DNA of 64,000 bases from Apostichopus japonicus (Eukaryota; Echinodermata; Holothuroidea; Aspidochirotida; Stichopodidae). Where the stretch lies: NCBI RefSeq assembly GCF_037975245.1, contig NC_092575.1, positions 20,843,841 to 20,907,840 on the forward strand, in the 5' to 3' direction. Position numbers and translations under genes: made by a program. The first letter of the stretch is position 1. Each line of letters starts with the position of its first letter. Shown here piece after piece: positions 37,117-49,114 of this stretch. Under the pieces are notes generated by a model. It saw nothing but the letters and a program-made list of their open reading frames with translations. It did no database searches and was not told the origin of the DNA.

Positions 37117-40100
37117 CCTTATGAATTCGAAACATCAGTCCTAAAGGTTCGTAGCACTATTTATATAGTCTTCATGGTTCATTAAGCTCTTTAAGAACAG
37201 TGTCATGCATCATGAATAATTCATTAACTGTGAAAAGACCCTATGATAAAGAATTATATATGCATTGATGTCCCTCATTGGTTTTCAATTAATTTTTGCA
37301 TTAAAAGGTATTAAATTCCCTTCCCTGTGATATTGTCCAACTTATAAGATAAATTAAATTCATGATTAATTTAGGGGAACTTTTAGAGGATCAGTTTAAA
37401 AAAAAAAAACAATTTATTTCAGGTCATTTCTAGTTTGTAGTTCTTGATATCATTTAAACGATTTGAAATTAATCTCTGAATCTCTGAAAAGTTGTAAAAC
37501 ATTAAAGAAGGATATCCATAATAACTCTGTAGATGTGAATTTTTTTCTAAATAATTATAAAACAATTTTATTCAGTAATTTAACGCAATTGAAAAACAAA
37601 AGTATCTACTTTCTTTCTTTGCTGACAAATTATTAAATAAACATAAGATATTCTATACCTATTGAACTGTACGCAAAAGCATATCGACATTTATAATACA
37701 CTCCATGTATGATTTAATCTGACTTAAATTTAAAAGGGTAAATAAAAACATGAAAACTAAACAGAAACGCACAACTTCACATCAAATAATACATATCAGA
37801 AACTAAGTACTCAAATTATTTGAGCCGATTTTACATTTCTTCCTCCCACATATAAATTTAATTATAAGACGTCGTAATTAGTATGCGTTCGTAAGGAAAA
37901 AGGGGTACAAAAATAAAATGAGGTTGAAAAATACCCCTTGATAATTGCAAGAGATTAATCGTCAAAATTCACCAAATCAAGATTTCAGGCAGAATCAAGT
38001 CTTCTTATTTAACTTGCAAATCAATGAATGAAAGATAAAAATTTTCTCAAAGCCACTCAGATCTTATGGTAATGAAGAGATTACCGTTACCAGTTAACTG
38101 TATAAATACATACTCGATATGAACATATACAGCTGGTGGCCCTGCAACGGGGAGTTAAGACGCGCTTATAAGTCATCACAGATGCATTAATAGTTCGCAT
38201 TAATTTAGTTTGTTTTGTATATTCGTCATGGTTTATTATACCCCGAGTTTTTAGTTGAATAATTTTACGGATCTCTCCAGTTAATAGACCGATTAACTTA
38301 GATGCAGATATTAGCCAAAAATTTATTCTGAAAAGATGTCTCGCATCATAAGCCTTAAATTCCCTCACTTTAAATAAATAGAAGAAGATTAAAACGTAGT
38401 CCTATGGGCAACCAAAAGTGAGTGAAAGATCAGCGTGTCAAATGCCAGATTAACCTTTTTTACAAAAGCGTGACCGTTACATGGGAAATAGGCCACATTT
38501 GCACCCCTAGATATTCTGGTGTTGGACAACGTAATTTAAATTGAAGACAAAATATTCACCACTCTTAGCAATAAACCATTTTTTTGTCCATGTGATGAAA
38601 TAACTTAGAAGGCTTTCTATATCTGAAGGGGGAAATAGAGTCCAGCTGTTAACAATATCTTGAAATTGGCGAGTTTCATTTTCGTCGGTATGGAATATCG
38701 TTTTCTTCCCTGCCCAGGAAGCGTCACATTTTTGTTGCCAGAATATCCTTTCAAAAGTATAACAGAGACATATAAACTTCTTCAATGATACTCATATAGA
38801 TTTCTGGCTTCGATCAGTCGCTCATGTAGCGAATTAACCTTTCTGGTAAAATGATCAATTCGAGACTATAAAATATGATTCATCACCGACTTCACACAAC
38901 ATGACATATCAATCGTAATTAGCGATACAACACAGTTAGAAACCAATCTTAACCATTACCTGATAGCATAGCCTATCCATTGAATTAGTGCATGTGGTCA
39001 ATGATAGGCAACAAACAAAACCGACAAAAGTATAATTACCACAAAGTATACACTAGTGATAAAGGACTGTGCATCATATATCGACGGTGCAGACTATTTT
39101 AATTATTCAATTCCTGACATTAAAAGTCATCGTAAACTCCACCACAACCTTAAAAGTACTCAATATAGAGTTGACTGTCCTATATGCTCACGGGAATACT
39201 TTTGCGGGTGCACAGTAACTTCACACCTTTCAACAAGTTCGCGTACTATTTACGTCCATAAGTAACCCACGTGTAATGAAACATGACATTTACATGTTGA
39301 AAATTTCAAATCTATTTATCATGATTTGAGCGCCTTGTTGTAATTTATAAAAAGAATCCCGCAACTTTAAAGCAGTTGATTTCATTGCGTTAGTTGCAGC
39401 TTCACCATCGCACTCTTAATCGGAAGTAATTTATAGTAACCACAAAGCAATGTTGTCATATGAGCAATAAAATCATTACTTTAATGGAATCAACATAACC
39501 TACATAATTAATTTACATAAATGTATACTTTAAGTGGTGATACGGGGGGGGGGGGGGAGGGGGCTTCTCGCGTACACATCCCTGGTATATTTCATACCAT
39601 AAGAAGAGCGCCGTCGGCGAAGATAGCATGTTAGATGGGTCTTAATTCTATATACCTCCCGTTTGTGAATTCGTGAGCCTCGGATGGTCAGTTTGTTATA
39701 TACCAATAAGATCATGGGATGCTTTTAACGGACAGAATTCCAGTACTAACATATTTGACCAAACAATAGTAAATGACTTTCTCAAGTGAAACATGATAAC
39801 AGCTGGTGCCTAGAGTTGTTAAAATATATTCATGCACAGAGTCTGTCTCTTCTTCTCATCTCGCTTACTATAAAGGTCAATGATGATGATAAATATACCA
39901 ACATGGGTCTTGCTAGGCCTGTATAGTAAAGAGATGACGTATACATTGTCTTTATTCACCAATACACGTTATCATACTCGCATGCAGGCAAATTTGAGGG
40001 AAGTAACCCATTTTAAAACTTTGTCTTCTACGTCATTTTCCACTTGAACAATTGAATTGGTATTTGGAAAGGGTGGGGTGTCTTTATCACCGAACAAGGT

Positions 40101-41114
40101 TTTTCGATGATTTAAGGGAAATTTTGAGAAATTGTAGTACTCTGCGAAATGGCCTTATACTATCTCACAGACAAACCCAAGTAGTGATCTTTAGCCTATA
40201 TATTATAGAGATCTTTGCGATGGACAACTCTCCCATTACATCTAAGGAAATCATGCTTCTTGGTTGGGACATATCGCAGCTTAAAAACAAGACGTGTCGG
40301 ACGGTTGTCACTTTGTAAACGTGTGACGTTATATTGTCACCATTAAGGAGAGTAAGTTGTAAGATGAATGGTGAACGTATATAAACAGTTTTGTCGATGC
40401 CAGTATCAGGTTACGTTAACAAGCTGAACTCTATTCCTGCTTTTAGATTCAACCACTTGAAAGGCTCTCAAAGGCCTGCATATGATGCGTATTTGACAAC
40501 AAATATTGAGACTAGTAAGTGGGCGCGTTTATTCGTTTGTGTGGGGATGCATGTTAATTTAAACAAAAAAACATTAAAGTGACCAAATGAGAAGCGAAAA
40601 CTTTATTTATAGAGACCAAACATTAAGGACTACAAAAATCATATAAAGTGTGAAGAAGGACGAAATGCAATAGTGCATTCTATATTATAGTTGTCCATCA
40701 AATCGCCCCCCCCCCCCCACGATGTTGTTTTTGTAAATATTCGGTTCCCGTAGTTACCGTCTCTTTATACATCTTACAATTGTTCCTTCTGCTACCTCCC
40801 CCCCCCCCCCCCAATGCACCCATAATATTCACATTCTACATACATGCAGTAATTACTAACTAGAATGTTACTTCACCATTATGTTTTCCATATGTTCTAC
40901 AAAAAGCAAAATGTGTTTAGGACAAGACTTCAAAGAGTTTATCTAACAACACGCTCAAATATTTGCTCATAAAATAGCACCGTATACGTGGTGCGTTTAT
41001 TCTTCAGCAAAACAGAACAAAAACCGTCATCTCATGTTACTTAACTTATCCCATGTTCCTTATCCCTTTTTCCCAATATTTTATGCATTCCTATATTATA
41101 TATGTATGTATATA
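37114..41114. other. Unassigned AT-rich non-coding DNA
   Basis: No gene is supported. Minus-strand frames at 38087-38368 and 38507-38785 and plus-strand frames at 39056-39265 and 40052-40318 are free of low complexity but match no domain I recognise. The 38507-38785 frame starts with TTG and has no ATG near its start. Runs of about 13 G or C occur at 39544, 40706 and 40797. Confidence 0.45.
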
Positions 41115-41115
41115 C

Positions 41116-42330
41116 CAGAACTGCATATGTGAGTTCTGTAATCTTACGATTTATGGAAGGCCATCTGTCCCAATATCGTCTGTCATCTATATTTCATAAT
41201 GCTTGTGGCTTCCTCGGAAGGTATGTCGTGACATGCTGATATCTCACCTCAAATATTCTATGCATTTCTACATTATAGCGTGGAATAATGTTATCAAACA
41301 GCTTTTGCTTTCAATACCCTGTTGTTTAAATTGCCAGAATCATTGACGAATAACACTGAAAACAAGACAGGCCTGAGATGAACACGATATGCTGTAACAC
41401 GTTTTTACGAATGAATGGACAAGATTGAAACATGCCGGATCTGCATATGTGAGTTCTGCAGGTGGCACACTCCTATTAGCGTCTATATCAACCCGCCCCA
41501 AGTGTTCTCCTTCAGGAATAGTGCCATGGAGCAGGAGAACAACTTTTTGGCTATGTTATCAATAAGGATCTGCTTATTTTTGTGGATTGGATGTTGAAAA
41601 GCATGAAAAGAAGCACATGTGGTGCAAAAATTGGGTCACTGAGGCAATTTTAGACCAGTTTAGCCCTCCCAGGGGCAGCGTACGAAAATTGTTTACCACT
41701 GAGTAAAGAGGAATTTGTTTACAAGTGACGAAAACTTCAGGCTCTCGTTGCAAAAAAAATCTGCATGGTCATGATACAAAACATTAACGGTGCCATCCAG
41801 TGATGGGTAGCGTTTAGCCAATGAGAACTTCTATCTAGACTTAGAGACCACATTACTGTTGTGATTTAGTGTTTAAGTCAATGGGGCTTTTAATGTGCGT
41901 ATGCTACCTGCAATCCGTGACTCACGGAACGCCATTTGTACCATTATCGTGTGCCAACTCAACTGTATCATAATGTCTGTGCCTTCCACGGAAGGTATTC
42001 GTGACATGCTGAGATTGTATTTGTACATACTAATATTCCAGTGTTAGATATCAGTGTGAACCGTGACTTGGTGATGACAAATTATAATATACTTCGGAAC
42101 ATATAATGCCTGACATATGCCTGACATATTGATACGAATGGCACTGGCCATGAACGCCGATAGCGTTTATTCAAGTGCTTCTCATATTGAAAAATAACTG
42201 TTGATTGTTTATTCTTTGGCATGTTGATATTGAGTTGTGACCTGTTGATTTTACTTCCGATTTACCGAAACATAACATGGAATTGATTTCAATATTGGCA
42301 TGTTGATGTTAACATGTCACATGCTGACAG
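41116..42330. repeat. Complex diverged repeat region with internal direct repeats
   Basis: A block with CGCCAT or GGCCAT, a TATCGT-like stretch, a CATAATG stretch, GGAAGGTAT and GTGACATGCTGA occurs at about 41150-41250 and again at 41925-42010. CTGCATATGTGAGTTCTG occurs at 41122 and 41441. From 41990 on, many ACATG(C/T)TGATAT-like words appear, similar in texture to the arms of FB1. A frame near 41.55-41.7 kb could be a coding remnant, but I cannot name it. Confidence 0.45.
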
Positions 42331-42600
42331 TTCCCCCCCCCCCCCCGTGGCACACTGAAAGTTTTCGCGATACACTGATGCCTTTTCCTAAAATTGTGAA
42401 AGAATCGGCGTTCCATAATAATTCAAATAATTCAAAGAGCTATGGCGTCATTAATAACCACAATAACATCAACTTGATATCACCTGTTTTACGAAAACAA
42501 TTTTTTACTCTTCAATAAAAATGAAACAAACACAAAACCATTCAAACAATATAATTTTTTTCAATTTTTTTTGTGTTGAATTTGAGACTCCCAAAAAGGT

Positions 42601-43632
42601 TTATACTTTCGTCGTTCGTACGCTTGAGTGTGCAGAAAAGGAAACACGTGTAGGCCGCGTATTGCGGCGTACTGAGAAAACGCGTACGAACGCTTTACGG
42701 TAACGAGAATTAAAAGCATTATAAATAAGTGGATTAACGGAGGAGTTGACGACAAGAAGTGCTCGACAAACTGATTCTAAATTTTCATACATTGCACTCT
42801 CATGGAAAATGTTAATACAGAGTAACAGAAAATTTGGTGATACACAGAGTAGGTACACTAACCAATTGAATAGGAGCATACGCACAGCCGACATGCGCGC
42901 TTCTGCACTGCGCCGAGAATTCACGCCGTATGTCTTCTTCAGTGTTTTCAGGATCCAGAAGTAGAGGGCGCCGTTCAAAAAGACAGATATAACGTACGGT
43001 GCTAAATTTAATAGGAAAAAATACGCGGGCTTGACTTCGTCTGATTCACAGAACCGCACCGAATTAGGCAACGTGACGTTCTTTTCAGCCCAATTCCACC
43101 TGTAGCTGTTCGATGAGAATGTAAAAGCGAAGCCGACTGCTAGCAGTATAGATAAAACCCAAGGCATACCACAGAAAAAGATGTTGCGGAGATGTTTGGA
43201 CAGTCTATGTTGAAATGGCTTACAGACGGCGAAATATCGGTCTATCGATATGGTCACAATGAATAGCAGAGAGGCTGCCTCAAACAGATGAACACTCCCC
43301 ATCGAGACGTGACAGGCCCAGGGAAAGGGTGACCAGCTGAAATCGACTTGATACGGCGAATTGCGAATTAATAGTACCGACTGCGTCACTTCCGTGACCA
43401 GGAAAAATATATCTGCTAACGCTAAATTCACGAGTAAAATATTGATCCCGTTGTGAAATTGTTTCACTTTGTAGACTACCAGGAGGAAAGAGACGTTACT
43501 TATAAAGCCGAATAATGCTATGTATGGCACAACGTTGATTTTAATGAAAGAACTCAAAGGCGGATAGAACAAAAGTGATATATCCATCACGGTGATATTC
43601 CCCAAAGATGGTGGATCGGTAACAGCCGCCAT
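42601..43632 (-). CDS. Class A (rhodopsin-family) GPCR, intronless, ligand unknown
   Basis: This is a seven-transmembrane G-protein-coupled receptor of the plasma membrane and the only convincing protein gene here. Numbered from the chosen ATG: GxxxN in TM1 (N46), NLALAD in TM2 (D74), Cys107 before TM3, DRYFAV at the end of TM3 (D131, R132, Y133), TM4 Trp158, Cys195 in the second extracellular loop (the expected disulphide with Cys107), TM5 Pro212, CVSP in TM6 (Pro266, the usual CWxP Trp replaced by Val), and NPLIY in TM7 (N300-Y304). N-glycosylation sequons lie at N12 and N185. The 343-residue length is typical of short-tailed class A receptors. I chose the ATG at 43632 because AAGATGG is a strong Kozak context. 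The frame stays open upstream to an ATG at 43737 with poor context. The motifs suggest a peptide- or amine-like receptor, but I cannot assign a subfamily. No intron interrupts the 7TM region. Confidence 0.9.
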   Translation of the reverse strand: MAAVTDPPSLGNITVMDISLLFYPPLSSFIKINVVPYIALFGFISNVSFLLVVYKVKQFHNGINILLVNLALADIFFLVTEVTQSVLLIRNSPYQVDFSWSPFPWACHVSMGSVHLFEAASLLFIVTISIDRYFAVCKPFQHRLSKHLRNIFFCGMPWVLSILLAVGFAFTFSSNSYRWNWAEKNVTLPNSVRFCESDEVKPAYFFLLNLAPYVISVFLNGALYFWILKTLKKTYGVNSRRSAEARMSAVRMLLFNWLVYLLCVSPNFLLLCINIFHESAMYENLESVCRALLVVNSSVNPLIYNAFNSRYRKAFVRVFSVRRNTRPTRVSFSAHSSVRTTKV

Positions 43633-46433
43633 CTTGAAACTCGTAATGTCCCTCTTCTGAAGATGGTTATTATTAAAGAATAGATTGAATGATAATTGAA
43701 CGTAAATGTGAAAACGGATGAATCCAAGGTTATACATGGAGAGGTTTTCACAACGTGATGATGGCACCCATGTCGCATATCGTGTACCTTCGTAAGAATC
43801 CTCGAACTAAATTCATCGTTTTTTTCCCCTTCTCATTTACATGTTTGTTTTATACGATTCGTAACACACAAGATAGAGTTAACACAGGGGTTTGCACCTG
43901 TAGCTGTTTAACGTAGCCCAAGCGATAATTACGCCCAACGTTTGAGTTCAATACAATAGTATAGTCCGCTCATGCTATAGAAAGTTGCATTCTTGGTAAA
44001 ACATTTACCAAAGATGTGATGCCTGCATTGTGCAACTGAACAGACATCTTATACCAAAGGTATATATAGATGTAAATATTTCGCAGCGATTTTGATGTAA
44101 GGCTGATCCGTTTTCTCGGAATGATTTTAGAGATTCCTCTCGTCTGATATCCAGCTGACACTCTGAGTATCAAATGTCCATCGAATCCTCGTTATGAAAT
44201 AACTACTATGACTGGTATGATAATAAACTACCATGCATGATTGATACGTACGTTCATCGACTGTAACCAAAAAGGGCTGCCATGTGCGAAAGAAATTATC
44301 CGCCGATGTGAAGAAATATGTTGATGGGGGGAGGGGGGGGGGCTGATACACTATTTAATAAAGTTTGGCACGCTTGGAAAGTCTCGTGAGAGTACACATG
44401 AAAATAGCTGACAAAGTAACATACGAAAGATGATACAAAACTGACAGACTAATCGACAAAATTCATGTGATTTTTTTTTTACTGTTTAAAGTTTCAGTTG
44501 ATCCGTACTAGTTATGTATACGGTACTTGCGTAAACTTTTATCATTGATGAAATCTCCCTTGTTGAACACTCAAACGCTTGTTTACTCCGTTCAAATACA
44601 TGTTGCTGTTGGAAACATCATTATGTACCGTTATACCCACGAACTATAAGGTTCGATATTGTTGGATGTTCGTAATCTGAGATGATAAAGCACCACTACA
44701 ATGCGATCACAAATATGATAGAGTATTTCTGACACCATCTATAAAGAACTTTTTAAAAAATGGTTGATTATCTCCATGCTTTTTACTTGCTTTGTTAATA
44801 CAAGACGTTATTCACTTCAATGCGCGACAGTTAGAACTTTTATAACCTTTTCAGCTATTGACGTCTTCTGAATAATAAAAAGAAAAACTGGTGAAACAAA
44901 CTTGTCGAAAGCGCACATTCAGGAAGGAAAATCAAAATAGTTTATCAATAGTCAATTGTTTCATTTCCAAATTTCATCATTTCAACCTTAAGAAAAGTCT
45001 AGTTCAAGACCCCATATGCTTCTACAATATATACGTATGCATGCAGGCCGCACTGTATAATGATGACATATCTCTAATTCCGTAATCCATAAACGAAATC
45101 AAAAATGAAGGAAATTGTCTCCAAAAGTTATAAACGAAGCCTTTTTCCAACTTTTCATTTCTATAATATTTTTGGGGAAAACAATAATCTTCTCAGTTTT
45201 ATTTGATGAAGGTTTCAATAAAATACAATGCCATCGCTGACTGTCGTATGTGATTGGTAGCAGCGTCCCACGAGAATATGAAAAAGTAGCTTAAATGTTA
45301 TAAATCCAAAATAGTATTCTGTCATTCACAAATTAAATCTCCGACTAAGCTATGTCAAAATGGGTTCCACGCGCCACATCAAAAACTTTATCCTATATCT
45401 GAGACGATATAGTCTTGAGTATCACGCAACACGTCTCTCTCTAGCGAATTCGATAATACACAAATTTATCATCTATTTCCGACGAGTTAACTGTCACAAA
45501 AATTCGGTTTCATTGCGTATAGTCCAGCGATCAGTCTTTTTGATGTAGCCTTTTAATTTTAACCGTCCGTTAACTTTGTCACATTTGGAAATACTCCAAG
45601 ACAGTTCCACTAGATCAATGTGGACAGATCCAGCAGTAGTTCTTTGACTATTACTACGACTAGCGATGCATACTAGTAGTCTATGATACACCCGAAGCAT
45701 TCACATGGGAAATAAATGGTTGTAGTCACTAAAATGGCCATAATTGTCTTCGGTAGTTTAACTGAAGGATTCGCTCGATTGTAACGTATATTTTGTCCAC
45801 GTATAGTCTTATTACTCACACACACACGCACACACAATTACACCAAGGTAAATACCTAACTATTGAGAGCTTAATTCAGGGAATTGGCTGATTTTTGAAA
45901 CGGGGGAAAGGAGACGGCGATACGAAAATATTTATACAGACAAAACTGAAGCATTTATAGGTAATTTTTAGACATATTAAAATGTGTAAATTGCTTCTTT
46001 TTATTGGGAGAGGGTAGGGGGGGGGGTGGAGGGTTGGTCTTGAAGAATTAAGAACAAGTTGGACGGTACGTATTCTACGATTAACGATTACTCCTCTTAT
46101 TTATTTTACAGATAGCATCATTCATTTATCTAGAAGAAATTCTGACAAGTTGAAACATTTATGCGTCAGTTTAGATATAAAAATAGATAGATGGTTTCCT
46201 CTTTTTCATTTGGGGGGGGGAGGGGGGGGAGGTGTCATGAAGAAGTGAAACATTTTACCATCAATCCTCCTTACATATTTTAAAGATAACATCGTTCATT
46301 TTATCTAGGAGAAAATTTCTAAAGACATTTTCTTTTTAAGTTATCTATTGCATCATATATGAAAAGGACATGAAATTATATTGGACATAATGGTATACAT
46401 CAGAAGTCACTTTATTGGTGTTTGTATCTTGAA
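43633..46433. other. Upstream flank of the GPCR gene and unassigned DNA
   Basis: The minus-strand 5' flank of the receptor begins here. I see no clear TATA box at a defensible distance. A G-rich tract lies at 44325-44342, an AC run at 45817-45835, and G-runs at 46017 and 46213. No other gene is supported. Confidence 0.4.
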
Positions 46434-46434
46434 C

Positions 46435-46498
<64 letters not shown>

Positions 46499-46531
46499 AA
46501 TATATACATATATATATATATATATATTTAA

Positions 46532-46562
<31 letters not shown>

Positions 46563-46563
46563 A

Positions 46564-46635
<72 letters not shown>
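46434..46635. repeat. Compound TA microsatellite with TTTAAATATATACA units
   Basis: About 200 bp of TA with a TATTTAAATATATACATATA block present twice (near 46493 and 46526), showing block duplication within the array. Confidence 0.95.
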
Positions 46636-48502
46636 CTGTATACAGGATGAATATTCTACTGCCACGCCTCGTTGACTCGTGTGTATACAGGGCCCCATAT
46701 AAACTGCTAGAAGAAAATTCGAAAATATATTCGCAGAATGAATTTCAATAATCCATCACAGACCGAAATATGCCAACTTATTTGAAATTTGAGAACAGGA
46801 TTGGACAGAAGGGATGTCAAATTGGCATCAGTTTTGACTAACCTTGAAGCAGCTAACCAATATGATGGTAATTTCATTGGCCTCATAAATAGACAAAATG
46901 GGGTCCGATCTTTTGCTTGAGACTAGCAGTTATGTAAAGGGATACTCGTCTTGGAGTCCACATATAGGCTACTTGTATAGTTCATTTTTTTATTTATTTA
47001 TTTTTTTATTTTACGTGCAGATGAACAAATATCATGTATTTTATTATATAACTACTTTATTATTTTTTATAATTTATTATAATAAACTTATATATAGTTC
47101 ATGTATTTATATATTTTATTTTTATTTCGATGTCATTTACGTGTGTATATTTCATTTTTTCAAATATATTTCATATATGTTTATAACTATGTAGGCCTTC
47201 AGTTTATATTCATTTCTTTTCATAATTCTTGCGTTTAAATTATACTATTTTTATATTAATTTAATATTTTCATATTTTTATTTTATATCGATATTGATAT
47301 ATTTTTATTGTCCATATTTTATATATTTTATTACAGAGGGCAGGGTGGTCGGTTGTGTCAGGGTATAATGCTAGCTATATAGGATTGTCGAACTACCGCT
47401 TCGAGCGGCTAGCAGCTTCCTTGTACTAAATATGTTGTGATAGTCCAATGCTGAATTACCGAATTTTAACTGATTTTGTCGGAAGAGGGGGTAATTTGGG
47501 AACGACCAATTAAATCCGTCAAAAATGAGCTCATTCGATCTACGTTTCAACTATTTTTTTTGGTGTAAACAGGGTTAAAAGAATTTATCATTACAAAACA
47601 ATAATAATAATAAAAATAAAAATAAATAAATAATGATAAAATTGTTGTAAAAGTATTAAGAAGCAAAAAGGTAACATAATCTCGTATAAATAAAGTAACC
47701 ATACATCACGTTTGATTTGAATATTAATTTGTATATTGAAACCGATATTTATTTCTTTATTATCCTACAATTAATTTATGCAAGACGAAAAGTATGACGA
47801 GTTCATAACTATAATATAGACAATAAGACTAATAAAGCATTACATCTTCATGCAGGGCAACCGGGACTGTTTTATCCTATGACGAGGATAACAAAATGGA
47901 GGCTGTTTGTGGTTCAGGGTCACTGGAAATAAATCTGTTCATGGCTTATCTTCTTCTTTTTTTTCCCCGATGATCTAGCCTTTATATATATTATTTATCT
48001 TCATTGTAAGACATTAATACATTGATGAACTTTAGTAGTATTATCTCTTAGTAACATCTCATCTACAGTCTGTGCCTCCAAGGACGAATACAGACTAATT
48101 ACACAAGAGATGGGGGTCGCTCACGTCACTCATGACGTAAGCAACACATAGTTGTTATTACCAAACGTATGTTTATTTTTGGTTTCAACAAATTACCAAT
48201 AATAGACTGATTTTTTTTTTATTTTAGTTTTATAAAGGTTTTATGCTCGTTTTTGTGTGTGTTAATACACGTAACTATTATAGGTTAATGTCGCTCATAA
48301 AATCCAGTAGATTTGGACCGTACAAGATTTGTAGAGAATATATATACTCTTTGCCTACATTCGTCGATACTTGTGGGTCTGTACAATGTACAGTGTGTTA
48401 TTACTGTATATATATACTAAGTAAAAGATTCAAGTACTCCTCTGTGTACTTAAAGCCAAGTGTATATACTCGTACCTGAACCGAGGGGACATTTTAAGTT
48501 GT
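46636..48502. other. Unassigned, very AT-rich non-coding DNA
   Basis: The stretch 46980-47340 is extremely T-rich on the plus strand. A short AAT/AAATA tract lies at 47600-47635. No gene is supported. Confidence 0.5.
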
Positions 48503-48807
48503 CCTCGTAAGTAAGAGTAAGAATAACTTTTATTAAACCCTTAAAATGAAAACTACGGTGCTCGCAAGGCAATACTACATAGTAACAGAGTAAGAAGTAA
48601 AAACTAAAAAGAAAGAAAACATGGAAAAGCATGCAGGCTGTACAGAAATGGCAAGAGAGACAAGCTAACGTTTAAAATTATAATATTAAGAATTTTAATA
48701 GACGGTGGAATGAAAGATCAAGTATAGCTAGTTTGGATATAATTGAAGAAGGCTGACTGAGCCATACAACTGCGCGGGATTACTTGTCGCATTAGCATGC
48801 ACCCGAT
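48503..48807 (-). pseudogene. 3' end of a CR1/Rex1-type LINE, beyond a nested insertion
   Basis: On the minus strand, a frame ending in SFIPPSIKILN matches the usual C-terminus of CR1/Rex1-like reverse transcriptase proteins (a serine-phenylalanine-proline block, then a leucine-asparagine end). It is followed by an AT-rich 3' UTR with AATAAAAG and a short TTACTCTTAC-type tail at 48507-48527. It continues the LINE interrupted at 49114 by a foldback element. Confidence 0.6.
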
Positions 48808-49114
48808 GCACCCGATACACATAGAGAACACAGTTTTGTTTTGTATACCATGCACGGTAAAATATGGATTGTGTTATAATTCGGTAGCATGTGCTATTAG
48901 GATTTTTACAGTAAGAACTGAGGATATGTGTAATTCCAACAAATCCAGTTATTTGGGATTTGTTGGAATTACAAATATCCTCAGTTCTTACTGTTAGCTT
49001 ATAATAGCACATGCTACCGATTTATCAAATTTGTCAGCACGATCCAGTATTTACTGTGGTACACAACTTTAGATTTACAGTAGTTACTGTAATCTCTGTG
49101 TGAATCGGCTGCAT
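48808..49114. mobile_element. Foldback element FB2, copy 2, nested in a LINE
   Basis: The ends are GCACCCGATACACATAGAGA on the left and the complement of GCAGCCGATTCACACAGAGA on the right. The inner arms are almost exact: CGGTAGCATGTGCTATTA with its complement, and GTAAGAACTGAGGATAT plus TTCCAACAAATCC with theirs, meeting at about 48950. Copy 1 lies inverted at 19.05 kb. Because LINE protein sequence reads up to both sides, FB2 inserted after the LINE, which orders the two events. No transposase is present. Confidence 0.85.

Noticed and set aside
38507-38785. 92-residue minus-strand frame of ordinary composition
   Set aside because: Its first codon is TTG, there is no nearby ATG, and I can recognise no domain. 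It could be an exon but nothing in the sequence supports it.
39056-39265. Zinc-finger-like CPIC..C..H pattern in a 69-residue frame
   Set aside because: The spacing of Cys and His does not fit C2H2, RING or other common fingers, and there is no second finger.
41518-41690. Possible transposase-like segment near 41.6 kb
   Set aside because: The short frame looks protein-like, but I could not identify any catalytic or family motif.
43633-43767. Extension of the GPCR to a 388-residue protein starting at 43767
   Set aside because: The first codon of that frame is GTG, not ATG. The first ATG (43737) has poor context, whereas 43632 has a strong Kozak context and gives a normal-length receptor.
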